DNA of 64,000 nucleotides from Kryptolebias marmoratus (GCF_001649575.2 NC_051434.1:13904868-13968867); one strand, 5' to 3'. Counted from the first letter of the stretch, positions 53,603 to 63,799 are shown. The notes: a model not told the origin generated them from the sequence alone. Translations and numbers: made by a program.

Positions 53603-56600
53603 GAACTTTTCAGATTGATGTTTAATTCTTGTACACTCTCCATTTTGTCGGCATATTTCACTGTAAAGGTTTTCTTTTTTGTTTGTTTGTTCGTTTGCTT
53701 GTTTGTTTACACCACCTCTTCAGGTGGGTTGGAGCACAGCCAGAGATTACTACACCTTCCTTTGGTCTCCCATGCCGGAAAACTACGAACCAGGAACTAC
53801 TGTTCACAGGACTGTAGTGTTTCAAGGTACACACTCGCACACACGCTATGTAAACCACTATACAGAGCCAGGGTATTCCAAAGTTACTCCTCCATTTTAC
53901 GGTGCACATAAAAACCAGCACTTTTATTTAATAAGGCAACACAACCGCAAACGACGGCCTGGGACCTGAGCACCTCTCGTACCACACACACATCCACATA
54001 CACACTTGAAGCCGAGGGGTCTGCAAACTGGTTTTACTGGGCCTGGAATGGTCAAATATTACGCAGTGAAAATATGAGAGCACGCTGTGGTGTGTTAGGA
54101 GTCAGTAAAAACCGGTCGGCTGCTGGATCTGCTGCACTCATTCCCTGCACATCTGAACGTGGCGCGCTGGTTCAGAGCAAATACAGGCTGCCTGACGTGT
54201 CGGCGTAAACAAGCGGCGCGTTCGGAAGACTTGGGATATCAGGAAACGAAACACAGGTTTAAGAGAAAAACATTTTTTTCATCCCCCNNNNNNNNNNNNN
54301 NNNNNNNNNNNNNNNNNNNNNNNNNNNNNNNNNNNNNNNNNNNNNNNNNNNNNNNNNNNNNNNNNNNNNNNNNNNNNNNNNNNNNNNNNNNCCCCCCCCC
54401 CCCCCCTCCGTTGCTGCAGGTTATTACGTTCCTAAGTCTGATGGGGAGTTTTACCAGTTCTGTTACGTCACTCACACCGGTGATATCAGAGGAGCCAGCA
54501 CGCCTTTCCAGTTTAGGCCGGCTACACCCACCGAAGAGCTGCTGACTGTTACTGAGGATGATAGCAACTCAGACATACTGGTTGTTACCACAAAGACTGG
54601 CTTACTGGAGGTAGGCCACAAAAGATCGATATCTTTGTGCTCTTAAACTCTAATAAAATGACATTTACACTTCTTTACAAGTTGCAATCCCAAAACACTA
54701 GACAGCATGCTCATACATTGAGTCTTACACATACACACACACACACACACAATATTACTATTGGATCTTATTTCCATGTCTTAACACTGACTGGCCGAGG
54801 GTAATGAGGGATTTTAACGTCAAACGTCTCAAATACCATATATATATTTTTGATCTCCTTCTGTCTGGCAGCGTGTGGAGGAGGCACAGCAGGAGCGCAG
54901 GGAGCTGCTGAAGGCCATGCGCCTCCTGCAGGAGGAGAAACAGCAGCTGCAGGAGGAGCAGAAACGGCTGGCCAGGGAACGGGAGCAGGAGAGGGAGACG
55001 TGTTGCCTTCTGCGGACACACAACCAGGTTAGAAAGAGGAGGCGTGAGCTGGAGTCTACACAAGCATACGAGCAAAAGTTTTTCGATACGCGCCCAACAC
55101 GTTTGTTGGAATGAAAAATGTAGCTGGAGCATCTATACGTGCCTAAGTCTTTAGTTTTGAAAAACAGGCTTTTTGTTCAACATTGAGACATTCAGGCTGA
55201 TTGTGTGCAGTTTGATTTGTCCACGTACACACATGGAGCCGGTTCCTCATCAGCGATCACAGCGCTGAGAACTTCAAAGGCCCACGCTGATGAATAATCT
55301 GTGTCCATGTTTGTCAGACGCCCAAAGAGCTGCCTGGTGTGCGTTTTGCGCGCGCTCGCGCCCCCCCAGCCTCTTGCCTCCGTCTTTAACGACCTGACTC
55401 AGTGGGCCAGAACGGAATTGGGACACAGTTCTTTCCCGGGCATCTGGCGTCGGGGACGATGCCATCGCAAACCGCAGAGTGAACAAACATGACGTCAAAA
55501 CGCGCTCGCATTCAGGTGGTACGCCACGCCCCCCCCCCCCCTTCGTGTGCCTCTGCCTGTGCACAAGCGCTCACAAACACACTCATTATGCCACCCGCTT
55601 GCAAAAGCCTTTTAGTCTGCGTGTGGAATGACAGGAGGGTTGTCCACAAAACCGCCTTTATGAAAAAGAGAGCCCTGCCCAGCCTCAGGGAGAAACACCA
55701 CTCAGTCACGCGATTCAGTGATTCTCAGCTTTCTCACTGTTTTCTATCTGTCTGTCTGCTGGCTTTCTTTTTCAGCATTCACAGTTACTTTATTGGCATT
55801 AAAAACAATACACTGTCAATTCCAGATTAATTTGTATAAAAACCTCCTTGTTGAGTAAGTCGAATGAGTAAACCTGGACCCATATTTAATTTTTTCCCCC
55901 TCAGCGGGATGAGTCATGTTCAGATTGGGGTGTTTTATGTGTTGCTCGTTTTAATAGCTTGACACACACCGCTTAAAGCGTTCAACTCAAGCTCAAGTGT
56001 TAGCAGCAGAGGGGAGTTGGCAGAGAGGGGGAAATGCCGAAGCGTGCCAGGAGCATTGAGTTTAAACTTGTCTCATATCGCCCCCTAGTGCCGCTCTGAA
56101 TATTCATTGAAATCTGGCTGCTTTGAGTTTGTCCACTGATCTTTTTATGAAGGACGGGAAAAAAAAAAAATGCCATAAATTAAATACTAATACACGCACT
56201 ATTATTACCGTGGTGCCTTTCATTCAACAGCCATGTCCTTGTGGATATACGACTTGTGAGAGGAGGGGTGTGTGTGTGTGTGTGTGTCAGTTGCAGTATA
56301 TTTACAGAGGGTGCGTCAACTCGTGGCCCTCCGATGGAAATATCCTTTTGAGTTTAACATGAAAACATAAGTACATATTTCGTGGCTGCTAATTTTACGA
56401 CTACACTTTTTATAAGGTCTTTATGCGCTGCTAAAGTGCTTCCCAAATGCCAGCCGTAAAAATCATACAGCAATCCATGCAGAGCCAAGCCCAGAGGGAG
56501 ACAGGCCTGAGTCTGCACCCGCGTTTTCGCCTTTATCTGTGTTGGATTGATTGCTGACTGCCTATATGTCCTTTTTAATGTGCAGCTTTGTGTCTGTGTC

Positions 56601-59600
56601 AGTCTTTTTTTTTGCTTCTGTCTGTGAGAGAGAAAGAACGCGAGCACTTCTGTGTGCCTGTTTCGAACGAAACGAAGGGCGTGTGCAGCAGGTATGCTGT
56701 TCTGTCACATCTAATATTAGCTATAGATGATTTAGTGTCATTCAGAGCTGATGAGCAGCGTGTTCAAACAGAGCGTTTCCTCAGCAGGCACACACCGTGC
56801 GCAGCAAAACGCGCCGCATGCTATCCGTTCGTCTTCTCGCCAGAAGTCTGTTTCTGGGAATTCGGCGGCTGTTTATTTTCCTGCGTGCCCTCGCCTCATA
56901 CAGCGTCGGTTTGTTCAGTCGGGGAATTGATTTTCAGTCGGAAATCAGCGAATGTGGTTTTCGCGTTTGTTTTGAAAAACCTCACGAGTTACAATTTGTA
57001 ACTGGTGATTTACGAGCGATAAGATAAAGCTTTACAGATGCCCTGAGGGGCGATATCGTATATCACAGCTGCTCTTAAAAACATGACTGAAAACCTAGCT
57101 AAATATAGCAAAGATGTAATGTTTAAGGAGCATCTTTGCAAATGAACATGTGCAGAAATGAATAATCTGGACATGTGTGAGTTTTAACAGAAGCTGAACC
57201 TCTGTGAAAGCAGGTTTCTCTGGCGTTGTATAAAAGGGAATAAAACAAACCTATGAGACATACACTATTGGCACATAACAAGTCAGATACTCATAAATAT
57301 TATCCATTTTACATACATAAACTCTGATCGAGATGTAGGACGGTTTTTTGCCCTGCCAAGTTCTGGCTGCTGCGATTGGCTACTTCTGTGTCCTGCAGGA
57401 GCTGCTGCGCTCATCGCAAGGACTTTCAGAGGAGAGGGAGGAGGTGAGGAGGAAGCTGACCGAGGCCAAAGACCGGGTCCGCCAGCTGGAGGAGGACCTG
57501 CTGGGCGTCACTCAGAGAGGCCTGCAGAAGGAGACCGAGCTGGACTGGTGGGTTGGAGAATGTTCCGTGTTAGCGATCTCAATTTCTGTGACGATGCAAC
57601 AGTTTGAGCAAGTTCTCAGCCTCTTCTTCATTTACCTCCAGGCAAAAGGCCAAGTTGGACATCAGCATGTTTGTATGCCTCCCATAACCAAACCTTTTAA
57701 CAAATTTTACTGACTTATAGTGGGTCCTATTTTACAGTTTTATCCGTTACAGACAAGTAATTCTTGTTAAGGGTGTGCACTTTGTCCACTGAATCAAACC
57801 GACACGCATTACTGTCTAACCAGACAGAAGACTTTTGTTTGTGTGTTTCTTTGTAAGAATTTCTCAAGAACTTGCAGTATAAGGTGCCTCAGGATGAAAG
57901 GTAGTAAACGCGTATGTTCTTTGAATGCTGCAGCCTGCGAGACCGTCTGAAGAAGCTGACAGCAGAGCGAGATGGTCTCGAGAGCCAGCTGAAGAATGAG
58001 AAGGACGAGAGAGATCTCTATAAGGTAAGGGAAAGCTTCTTACATCAAAACATGGACAAAACGCTCGTGTTTCTGTCTCCAATCCGGCGCTGGTCGTTCT
58101 CCCTTGGCACCTGTGCAGGCTCACCTGCGCAGCACTGAGCTGGAGAACACCAAGCTGAGCGCAGAGCTTCAGATGCTGAAGGCGGTGGAGCTGAACAGGG
58201 AGGTGACCATTGCCCAGTTCCAGGAGGAGCTGGAGAGGCTCAGAGTCTGCGTTGCCCAGCGGGACAGTCTGGAGAAGGAGCTGTTGGCTTACAAAGCCGA
58301 TAAGGTAGTAGTGGTTGTTCCTAATACTGCTGTGTTTGTTTCTTTTACTAAAAATATAAATACATCTGTTCCTTCCATACGTTTTTTTAGGCTGAACTCG
58401 GCCGCGTGCGTGAGCAGCTCCGTCAGGCTGAAGAGCAGCTCCAGGCGTCCCGGCAGCAGGCCTCGCTCCTCGCCTCGGAGCTCCGGGACTCAGCCAGCGC
58501 CCGCGACCACACAATGACGGAGCTGTACCGCGCCCGTGTGGAGGCCGACAAGCTCCGAGCCAGTTTGACCGATGCTCAAGCGGAGTGCCGGCGCATGGAG
58601 AGCCAGCTGGACCGCATGAGGAGCACCGCTCACAAGGAGGTGGTCAGTGTTTGGCCTCCTTAATGCACTTTCTTTAAACCTTTCAGCCTGAGGGTTAAAT
58701 AAATATTCATTTACATCATTTAGGGCTTTAGCATCACAAATGTACATTGCTTTAAATCACAAATAATGTAGCGTTAGAACTACGGCTTTGATTTTCAGGG
58801 TGTTGGAACCAGCGGGGATGTGACGCCCAGCGTCACGGTGGTGTCCGAGGCGGAGGCTGAGCTGCAGAGGGAGGTGGAGGAGCTGAAGCTGCGCCTCCAC
58901 ATGGCTGCTGAGCACTACAAGGAGAAGTACCGGGAGTGTCAGCGCCTCCGCCGGCAGGTGGCCAAGCTTAACACCGCAGAGCCACAGGGGGTGAGCGTTC
59001 CTCGGCCTCAGGAACATCAGGAAAATTCACTTTGCTGATCGCCGCAGCCTTAAACAGAAACAGTTATACTTTTATGTTTGTTGAAACTTTACAGGAGTCA
59101 AAGAGAAACGTGTCGACTGAGACGACACAAGAGCCGCTCACCTGTAGTCCAGAGTCCCCTACAAAAGGTAGTGAAGCAGATTATGGCATAAATCCATGCA
59201 TTTTTATTATCCACTCATAAATTTATCTGTCTTATCAAACCAATGTTTATTTTCAAACATTTTTTTAAAAAACTACTTTTTGATGATTATTTACAAGAGC
59301 ATGTTGAAATTATTTAAGTTCTTTTTTAATTTGTTTTATTGTTTTGTTTGTTTAAATATTCAAATAAATGCATTGGAAAAAACAAATGTCAGCTATTTAA
59401 CGAGTTTGAAAATGATCACAATACCTAAGTATTAGCTGAACTATTCTTAAACACAGATGCAGGCAATTTACATGATCACACGTTTTTTTTTTTTTTGTTT
59501 TTTTGGCAGCATGCAGTAAACAAAGATTGGTGACATTTATTTGCTCATCATTCTATCACAACTCACCTTCGTTTCACAGCTCCTTACGTTGAAATGTATA

Positions 59601-62099
59601 TAATCAACTTACAGCCAAGGCAATACAGTTTGTTTAGCTAATTTAATTTTTTTTCAGGAAATATTGCTGCTGCAGTTCTACAAGAAGTTGCAGAGATGAT
59701 GATCTCTGCAGAACTCAAAACCAAGCAACCCACACCTGCAGAAGCTCACATCAGCACAGAGACTGAGGAAAAGCAGGGAGAGAAGTCCCCGAAAGAAAAG
59801 GATGAGTTGGGCGCCGAGAACGATGTAAAACAGGTGAGAGATGGTGGAAACAAAACCGACGAAAAGGAGGAGGAGAAGGAGAGCCCTCCTGAGGAGAGCC
59901 CGAGGATGACGAGTTGGGTGGAGGTGGGCGCCGAAAGGCCGACCGCAGAGGAGAACCACGAAGCAGAAACTGAACTGACGGCGGAGCTGGCGAGTAGTGA
60001 CGGTGTGGAGGAGCACGGGCCGCTGGAGGCGGAGGGGACGAGCTCAGAGGAGGCAGACAAGGAGCAGACGCTCTCGGTGGAGGCGGAGCTGGCGATGATG
60101 GAGGAGAAGTGGAGGGAGCAGTGCGCGATCAACGAGACGCTCCGACAGCGGCTGGCTGACGAGGAGGAGCGATTCAGAGTAAGACGCTCGGCACACAGGT
60201 GGACTTCACGTTGATGGGATTCTAATCAAACCTGGACCTAAAATTTAAATACTTCATTATGGTCCAACAACTGTGAAATAAAGCACACAAATCTAGAGAT
60301 GCATTTTTATCAATATAAGCTTTTGATGCATCAGATTATTCTGCAATCCCCAAATTTATTGCAAAATTACAAAACTTAATTGATAAATAATTGTGAAACT
60401 AGTCATTTCAGCCCTAACATAAGGCTTTTTCCATAACAGATGGTGTGATCTTAATCACAAAACTGCAAGTAAAGGATGCTGGTATTAGAAAGCTTTCTTT
60501 ATATTCTCTCTAGGAACTACAAGTATACCTTCAGTATGACAGCGATGCAGTCGTTTGGGAAAATGTGGCTCAATGAGGAGTTTAAAACCTAATGAAGTTT
60601 GGTCATTAAGGTATATGTGAGAAGGAGACTTAAACAATTTTGGTCTAGATTTTACAGCAAACCTATGCAGAGAAGCTAACATTTCCTTCCACTTCCTATC
60701 TGAATTCTGGCTGCAGCAATTCAGATCGACCCAGAAGCGTTCTAATTGGACAACCTGCTCGCCCCGATAACTGGAGAATAACAAACAGTTCATCTTCTTC
60801 CTTCCTAAACACAAAATGCATGAGAAATAATGGTTGTTTTTACCTGTATGTAAAGCTTATACATTTTTTTTCCACTTTAAGGCGTTTAGCATTAATTCAG
60901 TTTAATGGCCATGTGCTCGGCGTTGAATAAAAATGCAGCTGCACTTGTTTTCTGTACATTTTCTACTGCTTCAGTACGACAAACCGAGCCCGTCCGTGCA
61001 GCCTGGGTGGACGTTATTGAACAGAGCGAGCGTTTACGTGCAGACGTCTGCCCAGAGTGCCTGCTCGGCATTTAATCTCGCCGAGAGTGAGTGTGTGTTT
61101 ATCTGCGCTGTAAATACGGCTCTCCCTCGACTTTGATCGAGCTTTCCCGTCTGAGGCGATCGCCCGCGGGCCCGAGCCGCCGCCCCCGCTGCTGCTAATG
61201 GCCCCGGAGATCGAGGAGAAGAGGCAGGCGCAGAACTCCGTGCTTTACGGCTGTTTACATCAGCCAGAGGATGGAGAGAGGAGGGAGAGGGGTACGCACA
61301 GAGAGACACAAGCGTGTGTGTGTGTGTGTGTGTGTGAATGGGGGGGGGGTTGAGGTGTAAATTCATGAAATGGGGTGGGGGGGCTGAGAGAAGACAAAAA
61401 GGAGATGAAAGAGAATTTAGGGAGGAGGGAGAAAGAAGCAGACAGAATTTAAGAGAGATGAAATCAGGGCCGACAGATAGACATAAGGCAGAAAGAGGAG
61501 CCATGAGAGCAGCGGGGGGATTCGAAGCCTTTTGAAATGGAGTGAAATAGGAGAAGAGCAAGCAGCTAGTGATGTAAACTATCCCACAGGGTCGGTTCTG
61601 TTCGAGAGTGAGGGATTTATGACGGTCCTCTGACCCGCCTCATCTCCCACTGAACACAGACCTGCTTTCTTTGGCTTTACGGATGTGTTTTACAGTAGGC
61701 CCCACACGCTCGACAATGCTCCGGGGCAAATACAAGACAAATATTTTGTTCACTTTGCTCACCTGTGGGCATGCACACTGATCTTCTTCATCAGTTGACA
61801 AAAGCCCGAAGCAGGAAACGAGATCTTATCAGCAAGATACGTTAACATGTTCTTTCTAGTTGAATTTCCCCAACGTTTTTTTTGGTTTGTTTTTTTAGGG
61901 GCTCCACACCTTCCTTTTAAAGCAAGCCTTTTATGTTGCAGAAGTAAATAGTTAAATTTGTGGTCCGTGTTCGTGAGCTCTCCCGATGTGACCGTGTGTG
62001 TCCTGTCACTAGGTGCAGATGGCAGAGCGAAACAGTGAGGTGACCGAGCTCAAACGCAACCTCGCCCAGGCTCTGAAAGACAAAGAGCAGCTCCAGGAG
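50720..62099 (+). CDS. tax1bp1: Tax1bp1, SKICH/coiled-coil autophagy receptor (partial: 3' end outside window)
   Basis: Twelve coding exons (50720-50908, 53724-53826, 54420-54610, 54872-55027, 57399-57547, 57934-58024, 58119-58304, 58391-58642, 58799-58990, 59095-59167, 59658-60178, 62013-62099) join in frame to 730 aa. The family protein is a cargo receptor for selective autophagy and, with A20, a brake on NF-kB signalling. Residues about 20-135 are the SKICH domain (FAHVIFQNV, PHPKDWVGIFKVGWSTARDY, YQFCYVTHTGDIRGAS). SDILVV (148-153) is the non-canonical LC3-interacting region. About 162-510 is long coiled coil. Residues 528-701 are acidic, then coiled coil resumes. The C-terminal part with the ubiquitin-binding zinc fingers must lie right of the window. 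Teleosts have tax1bp1a and b; HoxAa linkage suggests b, not proven. Confidence 0.96.
51240..51500. promoter_or_regulatory. candidate enhancer with exact HOX13 octamer (tax1bp1 intron 2)
   Basis: CTCGTAAA at 51399-51406 is the exact HOX13 consensus. Nearby are ACACGTAATTAACAGG, TTTTATCGTCG and CTCAATTAAAAAGG. The block is CpG-containing and non-repetitive. The CpG-bearing octamer is rarer by chance than AT-only homeodomain cores. Function is inferred. Confidence 0.4.
53556..53599. repeat. (AT)n microsatellite
   Basis: 44 bp of uninterrupted TA dinucleotide, 125 bp upstream of tax1bp1 exon 3. Confidence 0.97.
53724..53826 (+). CDS. tax1bp1: tax1bp1 exon 3 (SKICH part 2)
   Basis: The acceptor is CCTCTTCAG. 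Encodes 64-97 plus one base (VGWSTARDYYTFLWSPMPEN to VVFQ). The donor is CAAG|GTACAC. Confidence 0.97.
54288..54391. other. assembly gap inside a C homopolymer
   Basis: 104 Ns flanked by Cs on both sides, ending in a C run (54392-54406) that forms the polypyrimidine tract of the exon 4 acceptor. The intron length and tract length here are unreliable. Confidence 0.98.
54420..54610 (+). CDS. tax1bp1: tax1bp1 exon 4 (SKICH end and LIR)
   Basis: The acceptor is GTTGCTGCAG, 13 bp after the C run. Encodes 98-161 (GYYVPKSDGEFYQFCYVTHT to TKTGLLE), including SDILVV, the LC3-interacting motif. The donor is GAG|GTAGGC. Confidence 0.97.
54731..54750. repeat. (CA)n microsatellite
   Basis: About ten CA units in tax1bp1 intron 4. 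Confidence 0.85.
54872..55027 (+). CDS. tax1bp1: tax1bp1 exon 5 (coiled coil)
   Basis: The acceptor is GTCTGGCAG. Encodes 162-213, heptad-like and highly charged (RVEEAQQERRELLKAMRLLQ). The donor is CAG|GTTAGA. Confidence 0.94.
55028..57398 (+). other. tax1bp1 intron 5
   Basis: 2.4 kb, no genes. C homopolymer near 55530, a GT run at 56267-56287 and a CpG-bearing candidate element at 56480-57035. Confidence 0.7.
56480..57035. promoter_or_regulatory. candidate enhancer with exact HOX13 octamer (tax1bp1 intron 5)
   Basis: TTTACGAG (57009-57016) is the reverse complement of the HOX13 octamer CTCGTAAA. It sits 6 bp after a near-perfect palindrome (AGTTACAA-T-TTGTAACT, 56987-57003) and just before GATAAGATAA. 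The preceding 200 bp is CpG-bearing (CGCCGCATGC, TTCGGCGGCTG, CAGTCGGGGAATTGATTTTC). Function is inferred. Confidence 0.4.
57399..57547 (+). CDS. tax1bp1: tax1bp1 exon 6 (coiled coil)
   Basis: The acceptor is GTCCTGCAG. Encodes 214-262 plus two bases (ELLRSSQGLSEEREEVRRKL to LQKETELD). The donor is GACTG|GTGGGT. Confidence 0.95.
57934..58024 (+). CDS. tax1bp1: tax1bp1 exon 7 (coiled coil)
   Basis: The acceptor is ATGCTGCAG. Completes C263 and encodes 264-293 (LRDRLKKLTAERDGLESQLK to DERDLYK). The donor is AAG|GTAAGG. Confidence 0.95.
58119..58304 (+). CDS. tax1bp1: tax1bp1 exon 8 (coiled coil)
   Basis: The acceptor is CTGTGCAG after a 94-bp intron. Encodes 294-355 (AHLRSTELENTKLSAELQML to AYKADK). 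The donor is AAG|GTAGTA. Confidence 0.95.
58391..58642 (+). CDS. tax1bp1: tax1bp1 exon 9 (coiled coil)
   Basis: The acceptor is TTTTTTTAG after an 86-bp intron. Encodes 356-439 (AELGRVREQLRQAEEQLQAS to RSTAHKEV). The donor GTG|GTCAGT is weaker but keeps phase 0. Confidence 0.93.
58799..58990 (+). CDS. tax1bp1: tax1bp1 exon 10 (coiled coil)
   Basis: The acceptor is GATTTTCAG. Encodes 440-503, including the conserved ELQREVEELKLRLHMAAEHY and KEKYRECQRLRRQ segments. The donor is GGG|GTGAGC. Confidence 0.96.
59095..59167 (+). CDS. tax1bp1: tax1bp1 exon 11
   Basis: The acceptor is AACTTTACAG. Encodes 504-527 plus one base: a Ser/Thr-rich linker (VSTETTQEP). The donor is AAAAG|GTAGTG. Confidence 0.85.
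59658..60178 (+). CDS. tax1bp1: tax1bp1 exon 12 (acidic segment, then coiled coil)
   Basis: The acceptor is TTTTTTTTCAG. Completes G528 and encodes 529-701. It starts NIAAAVLQEVAEMM, then has about 110 residues rich in Glu, Lys, Ser and Pro, then AELAMMEEKWREQCAINETL, which matches the family's coiled coil before the C-terminus. The donor is AGA|GTAAGA. The Glu-rich part is much longer than the corresponding human region. Confidence 0.9.
60990..61280. promoter_or_regulatory. strong candidate enhancer in tax1bp1 intron 12
   Basis: About 290 bp of CpG-rich, non-repetitive sequence unlike the surrounding intron: GAGCGTTTACGTGCAGACGT, CATTTAATCTCGCCGAG, TTTGATCGAGC, GGCGATCGCCCGCGGGCC, GCTGCTAATGGCCCCGG and TTTACGGCTGTTTACATC. 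TTTACG occurs twice (posterior-HOX-like) and a FOX-type TGTTTAC once. Function is inferred. Confidence 0.45.
61314..61336. repeat. (GT)n microsatellite
   Basis: About 11 GT units followed by a G homopolymer. Confidence 0.9.
62013..62099 (+). CDS. tax1bp1: tax1bp1 exon 13 (last exon in window)
   Basis: The acceptor is TGTCACTAG. Encodes 702-730 (VQMAERNSEVTELKRNLAQA to LKDKEQLQE), corresponding to the family's final coiled coil. The donor is GAG|GTAAAA, phase 0. An alternative acceptor (GTGCAG|ATG, two codons in) would also keep frame. Confidence 0.9.
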
Positions 62100-62580
62100 G
62101 TAAAACGGACACGATAAAGATGTCATATTTGAGCGGGGCTCTTTTAGCTGGGATAGTTTGTTTTTTAGCCGCTGCTAAACCGATCCTTTAGGGTAAAACC
62201 AGAGATGTTGAAAATTTAATAAGACTTATAAGCATTGTTTTGATTTTACTGAGGTGGAGTTCAGTGGAGTACACACAGTAAGTGTTTAAGTGACTTAGAG
62301 GTATTTTCAGTTTCATTTTAGGAGCTAATTTCAGCTGTCTGAAATAATCAGATTCACTTCCATTTGTTTTAATGCAGAGTGTTTATATCACAAAACATTA
62401 GATAAGTGTTAATATGTGTACCTCATCAGATGCAGTCCATGAAAAGTAAAGGAATAAGCATAAAGTTATTTAAACCCGTAAAACTGCTGACTGCTCGTTA
62501 GGTTGTGCTTATAAATGCCTCTGTTAGCGTTTCGCCATCGTGTGAATTTGCCGATTCTCCAAACTGAGATTGCTGTAACT

Positions 62581-63150
62581 GAGAGGTCCCCAAACCCCGG
62601 GCCAGTACGTGGTCCGTGGGTCTTTTGGTACCAGGTCATAAAGAAAGAATAATTAACTTACAGTATTTCCGTTTTTTTTTATTTTCGGAGTCTGAACGGC
62701 ATTTATTTTGAAAACTGACCAGATTCTCTCCACTACATCCCTCTAAGACTCACTCTTGATGCGTGTCAGAATGCTTATCTAGGTCACGTGATACGTCACC
62801 GCTAAAAACAAACCCACAAGCAGCAAAATGAGTAAAAAACAAACATCTCTGGAAGCCCTAGATGGGGCCGTTTCGTTACTGAGAAACAGGCTCAGGGCTC
62901 CCACTGATTCAGAGTTATGGTGAGTTCTATTCTTTGTGGTGTCTCTTATTTTGAAGGACATGTTTAAACACAGAGGGGGGAGGAGAGGATGTTATTCATG
63001 TTGCTAACGCAATACCAGGATGCAGCTAACAAAGCTGGTCGTATCGTTTTATTTAGTTGTATTTATCCACCACACCTTCAAAGGCCGGTCTGTGAAAACA
63101 CTGTCTGATAATGAACCGGTCCGTGGAGCTAAAAAGGTTAGAGACCGCTG
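62581..63150. mobile_element. internally deleted hAT transposon (570 bp)
   Basis: The left end GAGAGGTCCCCAAACC and the reverse complement of the right end, CAGCGGTCTCTAACCT, are diverged inverted termini. They are flanked by 8-bp target duplications matching at 7 of 8 (62573-62580 CTGTAACT; 63151-63158 CTCTAACT), the hAT signature. Inside, ATGAGTAAAAAACAAACATC begins a frame MSKKQTSLEAL, a remnant of the transposase N-terminus of this fish hAT family. Confidence 0.85.
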
Positions 63151-63424
63151 CTCTAACTGGCGTCTACTGCAGGTAAAATACTGGCTGCTCATAAATACTC
63201 CATGCAGCTACACTTTAAAAAACAAAAAAAGGAAAAAAATGTAATTTAAGAATATAGTTTGATCAACAACATGAAAGGAAGTGCTGGTCTCCATATGGGA
63301 ACCCGGAAGTTGAAGCCAGAGCGGGTGCAGCGTCCCCACAGAACGGTCCCAGGACAAGTTTCATGTCACACCACTGCTCCCATAAACAGGCTTCAGCTGG
63401 CTTCAATTCCCAACAACAAGAGAA

Positions 63425-63448
63425 GGGGGTGGGGGTGGGGGTGGGGGG
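63425..63448 (+). repeat. G-quadruplex motif
   Basis: Four G runs (5, 5, 5 and 6 Gs) separated by single Ts, on the coding strand of tax1bp1 intron 13. Single-nucleotide loops predict a very stable quadruplex. Confidence 0.9.
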
Positions 63449-63799
63449 AAGCATTTCTTCTTGTGTCATAAGACATGTTGATGAGTTTGATGTCAGGAAA
63501 TGCTGAATACTGATATCAGCTCAGAGCAAACTTTCAGCTACAGCTCTATTTATAAACGACGTGGACTTCGAACTCAAGTTTTTAAATCGTTGCGTTCAAT
63601 TATCCGCAGCTTTTGTGCCTTCTGATGTTTTTTCACGAACTTTTCTCTCTTCCCTCCCCCACCCACTAATTTAAACAGCTATACTTGCTTTTTTTTCCTT
63701 TTCTTTTTTCCTCTCTTTCGCCCACCGGTACAGTGCCATTAGACAGCGCAAATGCCACGCGACGTGTCTGTTTCACCTTCCCAACCCTGGTTTAAATGT

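Larger units (their letters stand above)
50909..53723 (+). other. tax1bp1 intron 2
   Basis: 2.8 kb without genes. It holds the candidate element at 51240-51500, CA runs near 52560, a C homopolymer (53325-53338) followed by AG that mimics an acceptor, and an AT microsatellite. Confidence 0.7.
60179..62012 (+). other. tax1bp1 intron 12
   Basis: 1.8 kb, no genes. A complex CpG-rich block at 60990-61280 is listed separately; a GT microsatellite (61314-61336), G run and GA-rich sequence follow. Confidence 0.7.

Noticed and set aside
57864..58514. Minus-strand 216-aa frame over tax1bp1 exons 7-9
   Set aside because: Antisense shadow of GC-rich coiled-coil exons; the plus-strand reading matches Tax1bp1.
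59746..60132. Minus-strand Ser-rich 128-aa frame
   Set aside because: Antisense shadow of the Glu-rich exon 12 (GAG/GAA read as CTC/TTC).
61034..61561. Minus-strand 175-aa frame in tax1bp1 intron 12
   Set aside because: Runs through GT, G and GA simple repeats and a GC-rich block; no recognisable protein.
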